Source: Theobroma cacao
Taxonomy: Eukaryota; Streptophyta; Magnoliopsida; Malvales; Malvaceae
Direction: 5' to 3'
Assembly (NCBI RefSeq): GCF_000208745.1
Contig: NC_030855.1
Span: 8,134,654-8,198,653, forward strand
DNA length: 64,000 bases
Part shown: piece after piece, positions 24,091 through 38,520 of the stretch
Numbering within the stretch: position 1 is the stretch's first letter
Layout of the letters: every line of letters begins with the position of its first letter
The notes under the pieces: generated by a model
The model's database searches: none
What the model saw: the letters and a program-made list of their open reading frames with translations, nothing else
Told to the model about the DNA's origin: nothing
Translations under genes and position numbers: made by a program

Positions 24091-27000
24091 TGTAAAACCC
24101 GACCCTATAAATACATGTCATGACATACATGCATTGAGTAGCATGTTATTACGCTAGAAAAGCACCTAAGAATAGACGAAACCTGATATTGTACTTAACG
24201 GTACACTTAAATTGATTTAACCTCGAAGTAGTTCAAATAGGAATTGTAGGATGAAATTTAATATTTTATAGTCCAGGAATGACTAAAAATGATTGTTCGG
24301 AGTTCGAGGGTTCATTTGGGGTAAAATTAGAAATTTTGATATTCAAGGGCAAAATCGTCATTTTGCCACCTAAGATAATAATTTGATCATGGAGTGAAAT
24401 TTTTGACCAAGATTAACTATTTGGAGTATAATTTAATGATAGGAAGTGAAAAAGTTTAATTCTGGTGATTTTTGGAGTGTAGGGGCAAAATCGTAATTTT
24501 GCCACCCACGGACAAAATTTGAGATTTTGAGAGAATTTAGATCAAATTTGACAAATTGGAGAATGGTATGAGTATAAGGGATGAAAAATATGTCTATGGG
24601 CAATTTTTCAATTTTTGGGGCAAAAATGTAATTTTTGACTTTTACGGGGGCAAAAGTGTAAATTTCAAAAATTACTCCACCGAGACTTTGGATGAGTCTG
24701 AGAATTTTATCTAAGCTATGAATATATGAGACAAGTGTATGGTGAAAATTTGGAAACAAATGGATGAAATTTTAAAAATGGGCCAATGGGAAAGTGACAT
24801 GTGGCATTTTTTAATGAAATAATATTATTTTAATGAAAAGTCAGCCCATTTAAACCCAAATTTTGAGTGCTGGCCGGCCATAAGGAAGAACAAGAGAGGA
24901 AATAGAGAGGAAAGGAAGAAAAAAAGAAAAACCAAAGAGAAACAAGAAAATTCAAAGGGAAATTCGCGGTTTTCGACCGTTTACGCGTCTAACGGTAAGA
25001 TTTTTCGATTTTAGCTTGATTTCTACCTTTCCTATGCCTTTATTTCCATTTAGCATGCTTGAGGAGAGAGATCAAAAAGTGATATCAAGGGCTGGACGAA
25101 ATTCTAGGGGAGAGAAATTGAAATTTTTAGGTTTTGATTTTTAGTTAAATTGATAGTTTTAGTTAGTTAAATGTGTTTAGAAATTAAATTGGGCAAGAAA
25201 TCATTAAATTTTCACAATACCCACTCTTGGCTGGATGCTCAATGCTGTACAATGATGATGAATTGATTTTATTCTAAGGAAAATGAAGAGAAAATGATGA
25301 AAAACGATTAAACGTGATAGAAAAACAAAGTAGAAAATTAACCGAGTTAATGTCCCATTTTTGGCCGAATTTTCCAAGGAAGGGAGTGAGCTGATTTTGT
25401 TGTTTTTAGAAGGTTATTGGCTGATATTTAATGGTTAGAAATGTTGGAGAGAGAATGGGATGATTTAGAGCTAAAATGGAGCGCGTTAGCAATTTATCGG
25501 GCAAAGTGCCAAAAATAGGTTAATACCGCGTTTAAGCCGTTTTAGGCTATTGCATTTCATACCATGCATTAGTATAGGATTTAAGTTAATTATATAGTGA
25601 TTTAGCATCAATGTGATGAATTGTGTAAATTTTTGTAATGTGTCTAGGAGGAGAGCCTTCCGGAAAAGGCAAAGAAGTCGTACCCGACGAGTAGTGATCG
25701 GGGCGCTTAGAAAGCTTTTAGTTTGTACAAACGGTGAGTAAACTTATTATTATTGTAAATTATCTAGAGTTTATTTTTAAATGCCCTTTATGTATTTTAT
25801 GAAATGAAAACGAGATTAAAACGGGATTTTTGATGTTTTAGGAATAAATGTGACAAATAAAAATATATTGTATTGATTATGAAATTGAGTAATTGGAGGC
25901 TGCAAATTGACTTGAAAAATATATATTTTCCTAGGAATGGCTTATGAGAAATGAGTATATGTGGCTATATTTTGTGAGTGCATTGGGAAATTTATGTAAG
26001 TTGTTTTTACTATGCAGGCTGGATAAATAAATAAAAGCCACGTTATACTGTCGAAATTTTATTAAAATTGGTGGGTTAGTCACTGCAGTGACGGGTTTCC
26101 GTGGACTGCCTATTAGAGGGGCACGGTAAACCCAGTTATATAGTTACTCCGGTTGTAGAGGCGAGGAGGGTAACTCCTGGGGTAGTATTAGAGCTCACTT
26201 CACGTCGAACCCCCACGTGAATGTGTAACTCGGCCAACGCCAAGGAACGGCTGGTTTTAAAAATAAAAATGTGTTTCACGTGTGAATATTTTAACACCCT
26301 TGGCGGACTCGGTTAGATGCCTCGGCCAAGGTATCCCCGAGGATTAGTTTTGGCTTGAGCCTTGTTTTAATAAAAGACATAAGCCTTAACAACTGTTTTG
26401 GTAAATTACAAATATTTTATGGTTTAAGAAATAAATTGAAAACATTATGAAATGGGTTGAAATTTGTTGTTTAAACTTGCCTCCATTTTACTCGCCTTTA
26501 GATATTTATGATAATGTCTGTTTACTCATTGGGATTGCAAAATCTCACCCAACTCCTTTCCACCCATTTCAGGTTCAGTATAGACTGTAGATAGCTGATC
26601 TCATCGAGGACTACCATTGGATCTGCATTTTCCAAATCGTAGGTTCACAGTCCTCTTTACTTTTGTTTATTCGGGGGCTCTCTTGTTATTGTAAATTAAA
26701 TTAAATATTTTGGCTTACTGCATTTTAGTATGTATAAATTTATTTAGCTTTTACGCTATAAAAATTATTCATGTATAACTCTATAAATATTGTTTTATAA
26801 GAAAATAGAATATTTTCCTTAATATTTTTTTTATTTTCTTATTATATTCAAATAACCGTAATTTTGTTTTAAATGAAGATTTTAGACTTTTAAACTCATT
26901 TTTAATATGAATTTTGTGTTTTGTACTTGTATATTACATTTTAGCCAATTTCGAAATTTTTGAGAAAAAAATGACCAAAATACTCCTATGTGGCGAAAAT

Positions 27001-27196
27001 TTTATTTTGATTGTTTTTTATCTAAAATAGTGTATATTATCTAAAAACTTGATATTTAACAACGATTGCTCACAGGAAAGGAAAGAAACTGATATGTAAG
27101 CCTTGCGGGGTTCCGGTTGGCATTCCAGATAATGAGTGTCAATCAGGGACGTTGCGGCGATTGTCATGGGCCTGAGGGAGGTTCCGGGTCGTGACA
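24091..27196 (+). mobile_element. Element B: solo LTR, Tekay-like, in A
   Basis: TTATT flanks it (24086-24090 and 27197-27201). It starts TGTAAAACCCGACCC and ends GGGTCGTGACA. Its 3.1-kb length and both termini match the LTR family of D and E. It contains no primer site, purine tract or coding region. Short open frames inside (for example 24433-24759) are not conserved in D or E and are not called. Confidence 0.88.
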
Positions 27197-27201
27197 TTAT
27201 T

Positions 27202-29224
27202 TCTATTCCCTTACCAGTAGTAGTATCATTTAATCAACCCGTGTCACCCTCGTTCTCTAAACATTTGAAACACAATTCAACCTTTGCTTACCCTTACCAA
27301 GCACATTACCTTGATAATTACTCAAAATAAATTGGAACTTGTGAGGGAAGCACATTTAACAATTTATGCCTTACGTCTATAATTATATCAAGACCAGAAC
27401 CTCATCAAGTCCACAAAACAGTAGGATAATCATTGCCTCAAACCAGCATTTCCAAGTATACTTATGCTTGTATCATATCTTCATACTTATGTGACATATC
27501 AGTCACGAGCCCAACTTGACTATATAGCCATTTGCTCTTTGAGCTTTAATGTTGTCTCACTGTGAAAAATCTTTCGAATTTATCTCATCAGTGTATTCAC
27601 AAGGTGGATACATGTCCATAACTTACAGCTCAAGGCCTAAAGCATTGAACACAATCTCATCATTGATGTTTTACGCTATATCATAAAATACAAAATGTAA
27701 TCTAATAACTATGACAGTGAAATTCTAAAGTTCTAGCTTTATCTACCAATCATAGCTCCCTTTTTTAGCACATACTTTACACTGCTTGATTGTTCACAAG
27801 CCACTGATAGCCATCCAAATTTGACCTCTTATAGCAAGTCAAACTAGTATATTATTCTTATGTTTTCCAATACACTTCCAAAATGCTTAAACACTTCCTT
27901 TAATAGGGTTCCATTGAGAACTTAATCAATCAAAGACTTATCTTCAAAGCCACTCATAACTTTAATCGTTCATTGTATGCTTGATAACACTTTAGCTCAC
28001 TGACCCACTGAACATTATTTTAAAATCTCCCAAGGTGTCTGTACTCTTAGTTCGGATCATACCATTTAACTTAGTATAATTGCATTAATTATCCTTAAGC
28101 TCTTTATGCTCAGCATATCAACATCCATATTTCCCCCTCATTCATGTTATTGACCTTGTTAAGGTATATATGTGGCTTTTCAACCTTTCACAATACATTC
28201 CACATTTATGCCAGGGCATTCTCAATCTCATGCCAAGCCTATAGTCATGTAATCACCAATTAGGCCAAATCCTTCTATGGAATATCTCTTTCCACACGAT
28301 GAATGCGAATCACAAGATATACAACTTTGAGTGTATGCTTACATATTGGTAACCTCCATATATTTCATGGTCATAAAACCACAATTTGCAAAACTAGCTT
28401 CCTATCACAAGTTTGCGATTGGAACAATAGTCTCCACATATCTCACTTTGGACATACTTCACTATTAACATTCATATACCTTTACCACAACATTCAGTGC
28501 AAATTGATTAAGCAATGATCTCCAAATTTACTCTTAGATACACATATATCAAATTGTACACCACTTAGTGTTGAGATCTTGACTTTACTCATCAACTTTT
28601 AACCAATTACATCCATAAGATAAATAATTCACTAAATTTTTATATTTTGCTTTTGCAGTCATAAGATCAAAATTTCTTAAGCTTATGATGCAGAAGCTTC
28701 CTCTTAGAGTATATCCGAAAATCCACATGTTTTAAGTCCCTTACCCTTGGAGAAGTCACCTTCAAGACTAATCATTTACATCATAGGTTGCATATTGAAC
28801 CAAACATATTTTTAAATTGACCTTTAAAGCAATTCGTATATCGATCTTCATATAGAACTCCATATGGCACTTCTACTAAATTTGTCATTTCCATGTCATT
28901 TAATTTCAAACTACTAAATCCACATCTAGTCCTTTAATCCTTTGACCTCACGCATAGCATAACAAAGTTTATGCTCTTCCTTAGAGAAGATTTGTTTACA
29001 TACCTCTCACTTGATGACCACACATCAATTATAATAGTCAGTGAATTTCACCCTTAAGCTAATTCATGTACTTATAACTATAAACCATAATATTTCAAAT
29101 CAAACCTTGGGATCTTGCAATTACTTAATTGAAATCAAAACCAACTCCTTTTATATATGGCATAACAAGCTCGATTAACCTAGTGCACTTACTTCTGTGC
29201 ACATAAGTATTGGCTTACTCTTAC
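27202..29224 (-). mobile_element. Element A internal region, middle part
   Basis: AT-rich non-coding sequence between solo LTRs B and C. I see no frame longer than chance and no retroelement motif. It continues the segment that ends at 24090. Confidence 0.5.
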
Positions 29225-29736
29225 TGTCACGACCTGATTTTCAAGCCGTGACCGACGCATGGACTCAATGGACATAGTCCATTTAGCCCAAGCAAGCCTA
29301 TCTATATTATCCTACTCATTATTCCATCAAAGTTACTAAAGTCACATTTCGTAATTTTGAACCAAAATAATGCTAACCATTTTCGACTCTCAGTGACATG
29401 CCAATCCAAATATACATACATTGTCTAAAATATATGTCTTAACAATTTACATCAGGTTCGACCATACATATCAAAAAGAAGACTAGATTTTCAGTAGAGA
29501 GACTCAGATGAATGTACAACTATTGAATGCCAAGACACCTACCAACAGTCGAATATACAAAGACACCTCGACCTAGTTACCAGCTGCCTCTTGATCTGAA
29601 AACATGAAGTTGAAAACGATGAGTATAAACCCAGTGAGTGAACATATGAAGGGAACAAGCAATATAATAAGAAAAAGTTTGAAATCATAATGCACTTATT
29701 TGAAAACGATGCACTTTAACTTAAGTCCTTATTAAA

Positions 29737-32710
29737 CGTCACGACCCAGAACCATCCTTGAGTCCGTGACAATCGCCGCGATGTCTCGATAGGCACTCAT
29801 CCCTCGAATACCATATCGAGACGTCGCAAGGCTTTCGTATCAATTTCTTATCTCCCCTATGGTTAATCGTTGCCAAATGTCGTCTTTTAGAGGCTTTAAA
29901 GCTTTTTTCCGATTTAAAACTGTGAAAAAATAAATTTCACTTCACCGGGGCATTTTGGTCATTTTTCATCAAAAATTTCAAATTCGACCAAAATGTAGTA
30001 CTTAAGCGAGAAATGCATATTTCGAAATCGAAATTAAATTTGAATGTCTAAAACGTGATTTAAAATGGAATTATAACCATTTAAATAAAATAAAAATATT
30101 CGACAAAATATTCTATTTTCTTACAAATTAATATTTATAGAGTATTCTGAAAATGATTTTTAGTAGCGTAAAAGTTAAATATATTTATACAAACTATAAT
30201 ACGGAAAACCAAAGTATGAAATTTAATTTACAGTGCTACGTGGGCCCACAAATGAACAAAAGTAGTAAAGACAGTAAACCTACAGTTTTTGAAGTAGTAT
30301 GGCCAACTATAGTTCTCGACGATGTCTGCTATCTACAGGCTAACCCGACCTGAAATGATGGGATAAAAAAAAGGGTGAGATTATAAAATCTCAATGAGTA
30401 AACAAACACCATTTAAATAATCTAAAGGCGAGTAAAGAGAGACAATTAAAAATAATTCATTTCAGCAAATTTTTCACAACACGAATATTCATTTCAACCA
30501 AATAATCAATATGACTCGTGAATTTCTCAAAACTTGGCTCATGCCAAATCCTGTACTCGGGGACACCTGGACCAGGGGTATCCAACCAAGTCCGCCAAGG
30601 TTGTAAAAAATTTTATATAATCATAAAACTTGTTTTTATTTTGAAAAAAACAGTCATTCCTTGGCGTTGACTAGGTCTCACTTCACGTGGTGGTTAACGT
30701 GAAGTGCACTCAAAAAGCCCACCTTAGGAGATACCCTACGCACCTCTACGACCGAGGTGAGAATATATTGGGGTTCACCGTGCCCCTCTAATAGGTTAGT
30801 CCACGAAACCCCGCCACTACAGTAGCTAATCTTTAATCCACCAATTGATCAAATTTCAATGGCATAACATGGCAATTACATTACTAACCAATTTATCAAG
30901 GCAAAACAGACAGTTCATATTTTTCAACACAAGTATAAATTCAGCCAATCATGCCAATTTATCACAAGCCATTTAATTCAAATCATAATTTACAATAAAT
31001 CACATGGTCTCCAATTACTCAAATTTTCAAATCCAACATTCTATTTTCAAATCAATTTATAAAAAATTCAATTTATTTTATAATTCCATTTATTTTATAA
31101 ATTCATATTTTTCTCATAAAACAAGAAATTCATCATTTAAAATAATTTTCACAAATCACAAAATTGAATAAAAACTACTCTAGATAATTCAGACGATAAT
31201 AGGTTTACTCACAGGTTTCAAAAGTTCAGATTTCGGGTGTACTTAGCTTAGTGATCCCCAGGCGTAATTTCCTTGCCTTTGTCGAAGGGCACACCACCTT
31301 GACACAGTATAAAATCAAGGAATTTACTACGTTGCCCTTAAATTGAAATAACTAATTTAGATCACTAATGCATGGTATGAAATGCAAAAGGTCTAAATTT
31401 TGCCTAAACACCGTATTGACCTATTTCGGTCTTTTACCCGATAAATTGAAATACGCATCTAATTTAGCTCCAATTGATCCCATTTCTTTTTCTAATGCTT
31501 CAAATCACCAATGTCCAGCCAAATAACCCAAAAATCAGCAAAGCCACATTCATATTCCTTCTTGGAAAAATTCAGCCAAAATGGTGCATCATTGTCACAA
31601 TTTTTCCTACTTGATTTTCTTTCCATAATTCATTAATTTCCATATCAAAAACCATGATTTCATAATCAAATAACCTAAAATAACATCACATTCTTCCTCA
31701 CCATTGACTTGAAAATTCAGCTAAGGCTAGGTAATGGGAAAAATGAATGTTTTTCTACATATTTTGTTTACTAACATGCTAAACTAACACTAAACACTAA
31801 CATATATCAAAATCAAATCAATCCAACAATTTTCTCTCTCTAGACCCATATGACCAGCCATGAAATCACCATGAAAACATGCAATTTAATCATGGAAAAT
31901 AAGGAGAAATGCTTGGGAATAAGAAAACTCAAGCTTAATTGAAAAAATCTTACCTTTTTCACGTAATTTCCTTGAAAATTCATACTTTTTCTTTGATTTT
32001 CTCTCTCTAAGGTTTGGTTTTTGTTTTCTCTCTCTTCTTGCTGGTTTGGCCGACCATGGGGTGGAATATCGGCTGATTTTTGTGCCTTTTAAAAAGGAAA
32101 AATAATAAATTAATAAAGGCATAACACGTGGCATCATGTCATTGGCCCTTTTTTTTTAATTTTGACTTTTCATTTTAATTTTCCACCACACCTTTATTCC
32201 ATCTTTATCCATTCCCACCATAATTAAATTCCACAAATTTGACAAGTGTTGGTGTTGCAAAATTACTATTTTGCCCCCTATATGGTAAAATTACCGTTTT
32301 ACCTCATACTCTAGAAATACCGAGAATTGAAAATTTCTCACTCATCAAACACCAATTATGTTCTAAATAATCTAAATAATTAATCTTGATCAATTGTTAC
32401 CAAAATTTGTTTTTTAAATTCTCGTTTTGTCCTTAAATGACAAAATGACTGTTTTATCCCTAATCGGTCAATCCTCTCGATTGACTCCAAACTGGACCTC
32501 GAACTCCGAATCACTGTTTTAAGAAATTCCTAGACTATGAAATTGAAATTTCATCTTAAAATTTCTATTTTAATTAGTTCGATGAATAAATCAACTTAGT
32601 TGTACTTTTAAGTAGAATACCGACTTTTACCTGTTTTATCAAGATACTCTAGTACACAGGCATGATGCCATATGTATGACCTGATAGATAATTTAGGGTT
32701 GGGCTTGACA
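29737..32710 (-). mobile_element. Element D, left LTR (3' LTR in element sense)
   Basis: Begins CGTCACGACCC and ends GGTTGGGCTTGACA in plus view. It matches the right LTR closely throughout with scattered substitutions. No gene inside. Confidence 0.88.
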
Positions 32711-33190
32711 ACACTACCCCCCTTAAAATAAAAATTTTGACCTCAAAATTTCATTTATCAATCTCAAAGAACTAATAGGGGTATTGTCTTTTCATCATAT
32801 CTTAAGTTTAAATCTTGAACCACCAAGAACCATTTTTCACTTGAGCTGATCATACTATCAATCCCTACACATGTGTATATTCCTCATAATCCCATCAGTG
32901 CTTCAAAGATTTATCTTGACTTGATCATTACATCATATGCAATACCACAATTCCTAAGACTCATCCTTTTTTTTTCCTCGATTATCTTTCATGTAATGTA
33001 GAGGCATGATTCATGCACATCCTTAGCATTTTCGAACTCCGTTTTCCACAATATGTATATTAAGAAAGTTTCATTACAATATTCCCTATAAACTCATTTA
33101 CTATATTATTCTTGAAACCTTTATTTACATTATCATCACTTAATATTTACATACCTTATTACTATCTTATACCTATGTCTAACTTTTCAC
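32711..33190 (-). mobile_element. Element D 3' non-coding region and purine tract
   Basis: Reads CTACCCCCCTT at 32715-32725, a purine tract AAGGGGGGTAG on the minus strand a few bases from the 3' LTR. It is preceded in element sense by TTTTGAGGTCAAAATTTT, a worn version of the box that ends pol in Tekay-type elements. Pol itself is deleted between this region and the Gag end. Confidence 0.65.
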
Positions 33191-34565
33191 TCATTCTCTC
33201 TAGGTTGGACTCGTGCTTCATCTTCCGCTACAGCAAAAACCCTTGTTGAAGTATGAGTCTGTGGTCTAGGAGGTGGATATGCTGGGGTGTTACTCTCCAC
33301 GTCAGACCGTATAGTCACTCCTTGTCTCGGTTGTACTTCAGTGGAATCTTTCCTCTGTATATTCGTACAGGCTTATGGAGATGGAACAGCTACAGTGGCT
33401 CGTCCTAACTGTGGGCAATCACTCCTATAGTGACCTAGCTGATCACAATGAAAGCATCTTACAAGCTTCCTACATAGTCCGAAATGATATTTCTCACAAT
33501 GTCTGCATTTGTCAGAACCTCCGGAACTCTTTTCAGAAGTAGTCATCTCAGATCTACTAAATCTCGGAGGCCTTTGTTGTGTCTGTGAAACTAAAGGTCG
33601 GGAAGATGATATTGGGGCAAAAGTAGTACTTCCTGAAGCCATTGAGTCCTTGCCCCTTTTTGGCTGCTGACTAGAAGATCCACTCGGATTCCTTCTCTTT
33701 GTAATTTCAGCTCGCATTCTCCTATTTTCATTTGCGAGCTTCTCGGCCCTTAGAGCCATCTGTACCACTTCCTTATGTGGCTCCCTGCCTATCACTGTCA
33801 TTCGTTCTCTTATCTCATTACGGAGCCCTTCCTCAAAATAACTAGCCTGATCTTGTTCCGATTTCACCAAATCAGGCACATATAACATCAGCTCGTTAAA
33901 ACGAGCTTCATACTCCTCTACTGTTAGATTCCCCTGCTTCAAATCTAAAAATTCTCTTCTCTTTTCTTTCTGATGGAAGTGGGTATAATACTGACCATCA
34001 AATTCCCTCAAAAAGTCTAACCAGGTCAGTGGAGTAGTAGTTCGAGATTTTATGAGTTCCACCAAGTACAAGCCCTCTTCTCCAATAATCACTTAGCCAC
34101 CATTAACTTCATGTCATCCTCTAATCTCATGTCAAAGAGAGTTTTCGAAACTTGGTTAATCCAGTCTTTGGCTACGGTAGGATCCAACTCGCCCGTAAAA
34201 GAAACGCAACCTAGATGCCTAGCTTCCTTCAATTTCTTAGAAATAGAAATATCCGGCATCGATGGTACTGTAGGAGTAGCTAGAGGCACTATAGGTGGAA
34301 CTTGACCAGCCTGAGCCTGACCAGCCATAGCGATAAAGAAAGCTGCCAATACCTGTGTTACCTCAAGAGGCATAGCAGGAATGCTGGTAGGTGGCGGAGA
34401 AAGTGGAGGATGTGGGGGACTCTCTGCCTGCTCAGCAGCAAGTGCTGCTCAAAACGTAGATGCAGCGGATTCCTCCACTATAAGACTTGGCTGATTTTGC
34501 CTAAGACATCCTCTTCCCCTCGCAGCCGATCTAGTGTGGGGTGGGAGTTCTCGTCGAGGAGGCAT
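33191..34565 (-). pseudogene. Gag of element D, broken
   Basis: Gag is the particle-forming nucleic-acid-binding protein of the element. On the minus strand a start at 34565 opens a Pro/Arg-rich N-terminus, followed by the retrotransposon Gag core (34300-33750; motifs KRREFLDLKQGNLTVEEYEA and LMLYVPDL). A basic Ser-rich linker follows, then two Cys/His motifs near 33510-33420: CRHCEKYHFGLC and the zinc knuckle CFHCDQLGHYRSDC. Defects are a TGA at 34449-34451, a TGA at 34089-34091, a frame change near 34030-34050 and a TAA at 33373-33375. The reading resumes after the last stop to RVFAVAEDEARVQ and ends at 33191, the point where protease would begin in Tekay-type elements. Pol is deleted there. 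Confidence 0.85.
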
Positions 34566-34727
34566 GGTAGTCTAGAAAAGGAAACGAGGCAAGTTTAGTC
34601 GACCTTAGACTCTATATGCAGACACTCATATGTGACTCACTTTAACCTAACTTAACTCGGGGCTACACTAACATTGCAACTTTTAAAACAGCTTCGAAAC
34701 TAAAGACTCTGATCTTTAAAACCAAAA

Positions 34728-34739
34728 GCTCTGATACCA
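34728..34739 (-). other. Element D primer-binding site (initiator tRNA-Met)
   Basis: Reads TGGTATCAGAGC on the minus strand, the standard complement of the plant initiator tRNA-Met 3' end, seven bases inside the LTR. Confidence 0.9.
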
Positions 34740-34746
34740 CAAGAAT

Positions 34747-37700
34747 TGTCACAACCCGAAACCATCCTTGAGTCCGTGACAACCGCCGCGATGTCCCGAT
34801 AGGCACTCATCCCCCGAATACCATATCGAGACCTCACAAGGCTTTTGTATAAGTTTCTTATCTCCCATGTGGTTAATCGTTGCCAAATGTCGTATTTTAG
34901 AGGCTTTTAATCTTTTTTTTTATTTAAAACTGTGAAAAAATAAATTTCACTTCACAAAGGCATTTTGGNGGCACTCATCCCCCGAATACCATATCGAGAC
35001 CTCGTAAGGCTTTCGTATCGGTTTCTTATCTCCCATGTGGTTAATCGTTGCCAAATGTCGTATTTTAGAGGCTTTTAATCTTTTTTTTTATTTAAAACTG
35101 TGAAAAAATAAATTTCACTTCACAGGGGCATTTTGGTTATTTTTCGTCAAAAATTTCAAATTCGACCAAAATGTAGTACTTAAGCGAGAAATGCATATTT
35201 TGAAATCGAAATTAAATTTGAATGTCTAAAATGTGATTTAAAATGGAAATATAACCATTTAAATAAAATAAAAATATTCGACAAAATATTCTATTTTCTT
35301 ACAAATTAATATTTACAGAGTATTTTGAAAATGATTTTTAGTAGCGTAAAAGTTAAATACATTTATACAAACTATAATACGGAAAAACAAAGTATGAAAT
35401 TTAATTTACAGTGCTACGTGGGCCCATAAATGAACAAAAGTAGTAAAAACAGTAAACCTACAGTTTTTGAAGTAGTATGGCCAACTATAGTTCTCGACGA
35501 TGTCTGCTATCTACAGGCTAACCCGACCTGAAATGATGGGATAAAAAAAAGGATGAGATTATAAAATCTCAATGAGTAAACAAACACCATCCAAATAATC
35601 TAAAGGCGAGTCAAGGGACACAATTAAAAATAATTCATTTTAGTAAATTTTTCACAACACGAATATTCATTTCAACCAAATAATCAATATAGCTCATGAA
35701 TTTCTCAAAACTTGGCTCATGCCAAATCCTATACTCGGGGACACCTGGACCAAGGGTATCCAACCAAGTCCTCCAAGACTGTGAAAAATTTTATATAATC
35801 ATAAAACTTGTTTTCATTTTGAAAAATTTAATCGTTCCTTGGCGTTGACTAAATCTCACTTCACATGGTGGTTAACGTGAAGTGCACTCAAAAAGCCCAC
35901 CTCAGGAGATACCCTACGCGCCTCTACGACTGAGGTGAGAATATAAAGGAGTCTACCGTGCCCCTCTAATAGGTTGATCCACGAAACCCCGCCACTGTAG
36001 TAGCTAATCTTTAATGCACCAATTGATCAAATCTCAATGGCATAGCATGGCAATTACATTACTAACCAATTTATCAAGGTAAAACAGACAGTTCATATTT
36101 TTCAACACAAGTATAAATTCAGCCAATCGTGCCAATTTATCACAAGCCATTTAATTCAAATCATAATTTACAATAAATCACATTGTCTCCAATTACTCAA
36201 ATTTTCAAATCCAACATTTTTTTTTCAAATCAATTTATAAAAATTTCAATTTATTTTATAATTCCATTTATTTTATAAATTCATATTTTTCTCATAAAAC
36301 AAAAAATTCATCATTTAAAATAATTTTCACAAATCATAAAATTGAATAAAAACTACTCTAGATAATTCAGACGATAATAGGTTTACTCACAAGTTTCAAA
36401 AGTTTAGATTTCGAGTGTACTCAGCTTAGTGATCCCCAAGCGTAATTTCCTTGCGTTTGTTGAAGGGCACACCACCTTGACACAGTATAAAATCAAGGAA
36501 TTTAGTATGTTGCCCTTAAATTGAAATAACTAATTTAGATCACTAATGCATGGTATGAAATGCAAAAGGTCTAAAATTTGCCTAAACACCGTATTGACCT
36601 ATTTCGGTCTTTTACCTGATAAATTGAAATACACATCCAATTCAACTCCAATTGATCCCATTTCTTTTTCTAATGCTTCAAATCACCTATGTCTAGCCAA
36701 ATAACCCAAAAATCAGCAAAGCCACATTCATATTCCTTCTTGGAAAAAAATTCGGCCAAAATGGTGCATCACTATCATAATTTTTCCTACTTGATTTTTT
36801 TTCCATAATTCATTAATTTCCATATTAAAAACTATGATTTCATAATCAAATAACCTAAAATAACATCACATTCTTCCTCACCATTGACTTGAAAATTCAG
36901 CTAAGGCTAGGTAATGGGAAAATGAATGTTTTTCTACATATTTTGTTTACTAACATGCTAAACTAACACTAAACACTAACATATATCAAAATCAAATCAA
37001 TCCAACAATTTTCTCTCTCTAGACCCATATGACCAGCCATGAAATCACCATGCAAACATGCAATTTAATCATGGAAAATAAGGAGAAATGCTTGGGAATA
37101 AGAAACTCAAGCTTAATAGAAAAAATCTTACCTTTTTCACTTAATTTCCTTGAAAATTTACACTTTTTCTTTGATTTTCTCTCTCTAGGGTTTGCTTTTT
37201 ATTTTCTCTCTCTTCTTGCTGGTTTGGCCGACCATGGGGTGGAAGATGGGCTGGTTTTTGTGCCTTTTAAAAAGGAAAAATAATAAATTAATAAAGGCAT
37301 GACACATGGCATCATGTCATTGGCTCGTTTTTTTAAAATTTTGACTTTTCATTTTAATTTTCCACCACACCTTTATTCCATCTTTATCCATTCCCACCAT
37401 AATTAAATTCCACAAATTTGACAAGTGTTGGTGGTGCAAAATTACCATTTTGCCCCCGACATGGTAAAATTACCGTTTTACCCCTATACTCCAAAAATAC
37501 TGAGAATTGAAAATTTCTCCCTCATCAAACTCCAATTATGTTCTAAATAATCTAAATAATTAATCTTGATCAATTGTTATCAAAATTTGTTTTTCTAAAT
37601 TCCCGTTTTTCCCTTAAATGACAAAATGACCATTTTGTCCCTAATTGGTAAATTCTCCCGATTGACTCCAAACTGGACCTCGAACTCCGAATCACTGTTT

Positions 37701-37895
37701 TGAGAAATCCCTAGACTATGAAATTGAAATTTCATCTTAAATTTTCTATTTTAATTAGTTCGAGGTATAAATCAACTTAGTTGTACTTTTAAGTACAATA
37801 CTGACTTTTACCTATTTTATCGAGATATTCTAGTACACAGGCATGATGCCAACTATATGTATGACCTGACAAATAATTTAGGGCTAGGCTTGACA
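34747..37895 (-). mobile_element. Element D, right LTR (5' LTR in element sense)
   Basis: Begins TGTCACAACCCG and ends AGGCTTGACA in plus view, against TTAAA. It contains an N at 34969, with about 167 bp upstream (34802-34968) repeated directly after it. That accounts for its extra length over the left LTR. Confidence 0.88.
34969..34969. other. Assembly N inside D's right LTR
   Basis: Single undetermined base. The ~167 bp before it (34802-34968) recur directly after it (34970-35137). Confidence 0.9.
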
Positions 37896-38258
37896 TTAAA
37901 ACCCTCAATTTAACCCTTGGTTGATAAATCATGTGACGATAGAGAATTCATATTCAAAATGAAATTGGAGAAGTGGAAAATATGACAAAAACTCGCCAAC
38001 TGATAAGCGAAACAGAAAGTTTTATTTTCGCTACAGCGAGAAACAGAGCAATAAGAAAGATTTCCTTTCATCCCAAATAAACCATTTCACTGCAATGCAA
38101 ATCAATTTGGAACACTAAAAAAAAATGCTCAAGGTTCAACAAGCAGGATTCCACATACATTATAGTCACACATGTTATTCATAAATTCTTTATTGCATTA
38201 ATACATGTGAACATATGCAAACATATATGTATATATATACATCCACCGCCTCCCCAGC

Positions 38259-38437
38259 TCATGTGCATCCCCCCACATCGTGCACATAGCTGGAGTCATC
38301 GTGTGCATCCTCCCACATCATGCACATCTAATGCCATCGTGTACATGCCCCCATATCGTGCGCACGGGCAATATCATCATTCGCCTACTTCACCACCGTC
38401 ATTACCGGTATGTGCATCCCTTCACATTGTGCACACA
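38259..38437. repeat. ~42-bp CCCCCC repeat in LTR C, diverged
   Basis: Four units of the CATGTGCATCCCCCCACATC type with more substitutions than in A's LTRs. A (TA)n microsatellite follows at about 38488-38518. Confidence 0.75.
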
Positions 38438-38487
38438 CACGGTTATATCCATTACACAATATTATCTACCAATGTACTATACATATA

Positions 38488-38520
<33 letters not shown>

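Larger units (their letters stand above)
29737..37895 (-). mobile_element. Element D: gag-only Tekay-like retrotransposon, in C
   Basis: TTAAA flanks it (29732-29736 and 37896-37900). The LTRs are 29737-32710 and 34747-37895. The primer site (34728-34739) and purine tract (32715-32724) place it on the minus strand. The internal region is only about 2.0 kb and codes for a broken Gag. Pol is absent, so the element must have depended on a related autonomous copy. The first base of the left LTR is C instead of T. Confidence 0.9.

Noticed and set aside
24433..24759. 108-codon minus-strand frame in solo LTR B
   Set aside because: The related LTRs D and E carry stops and indels at the matching place.
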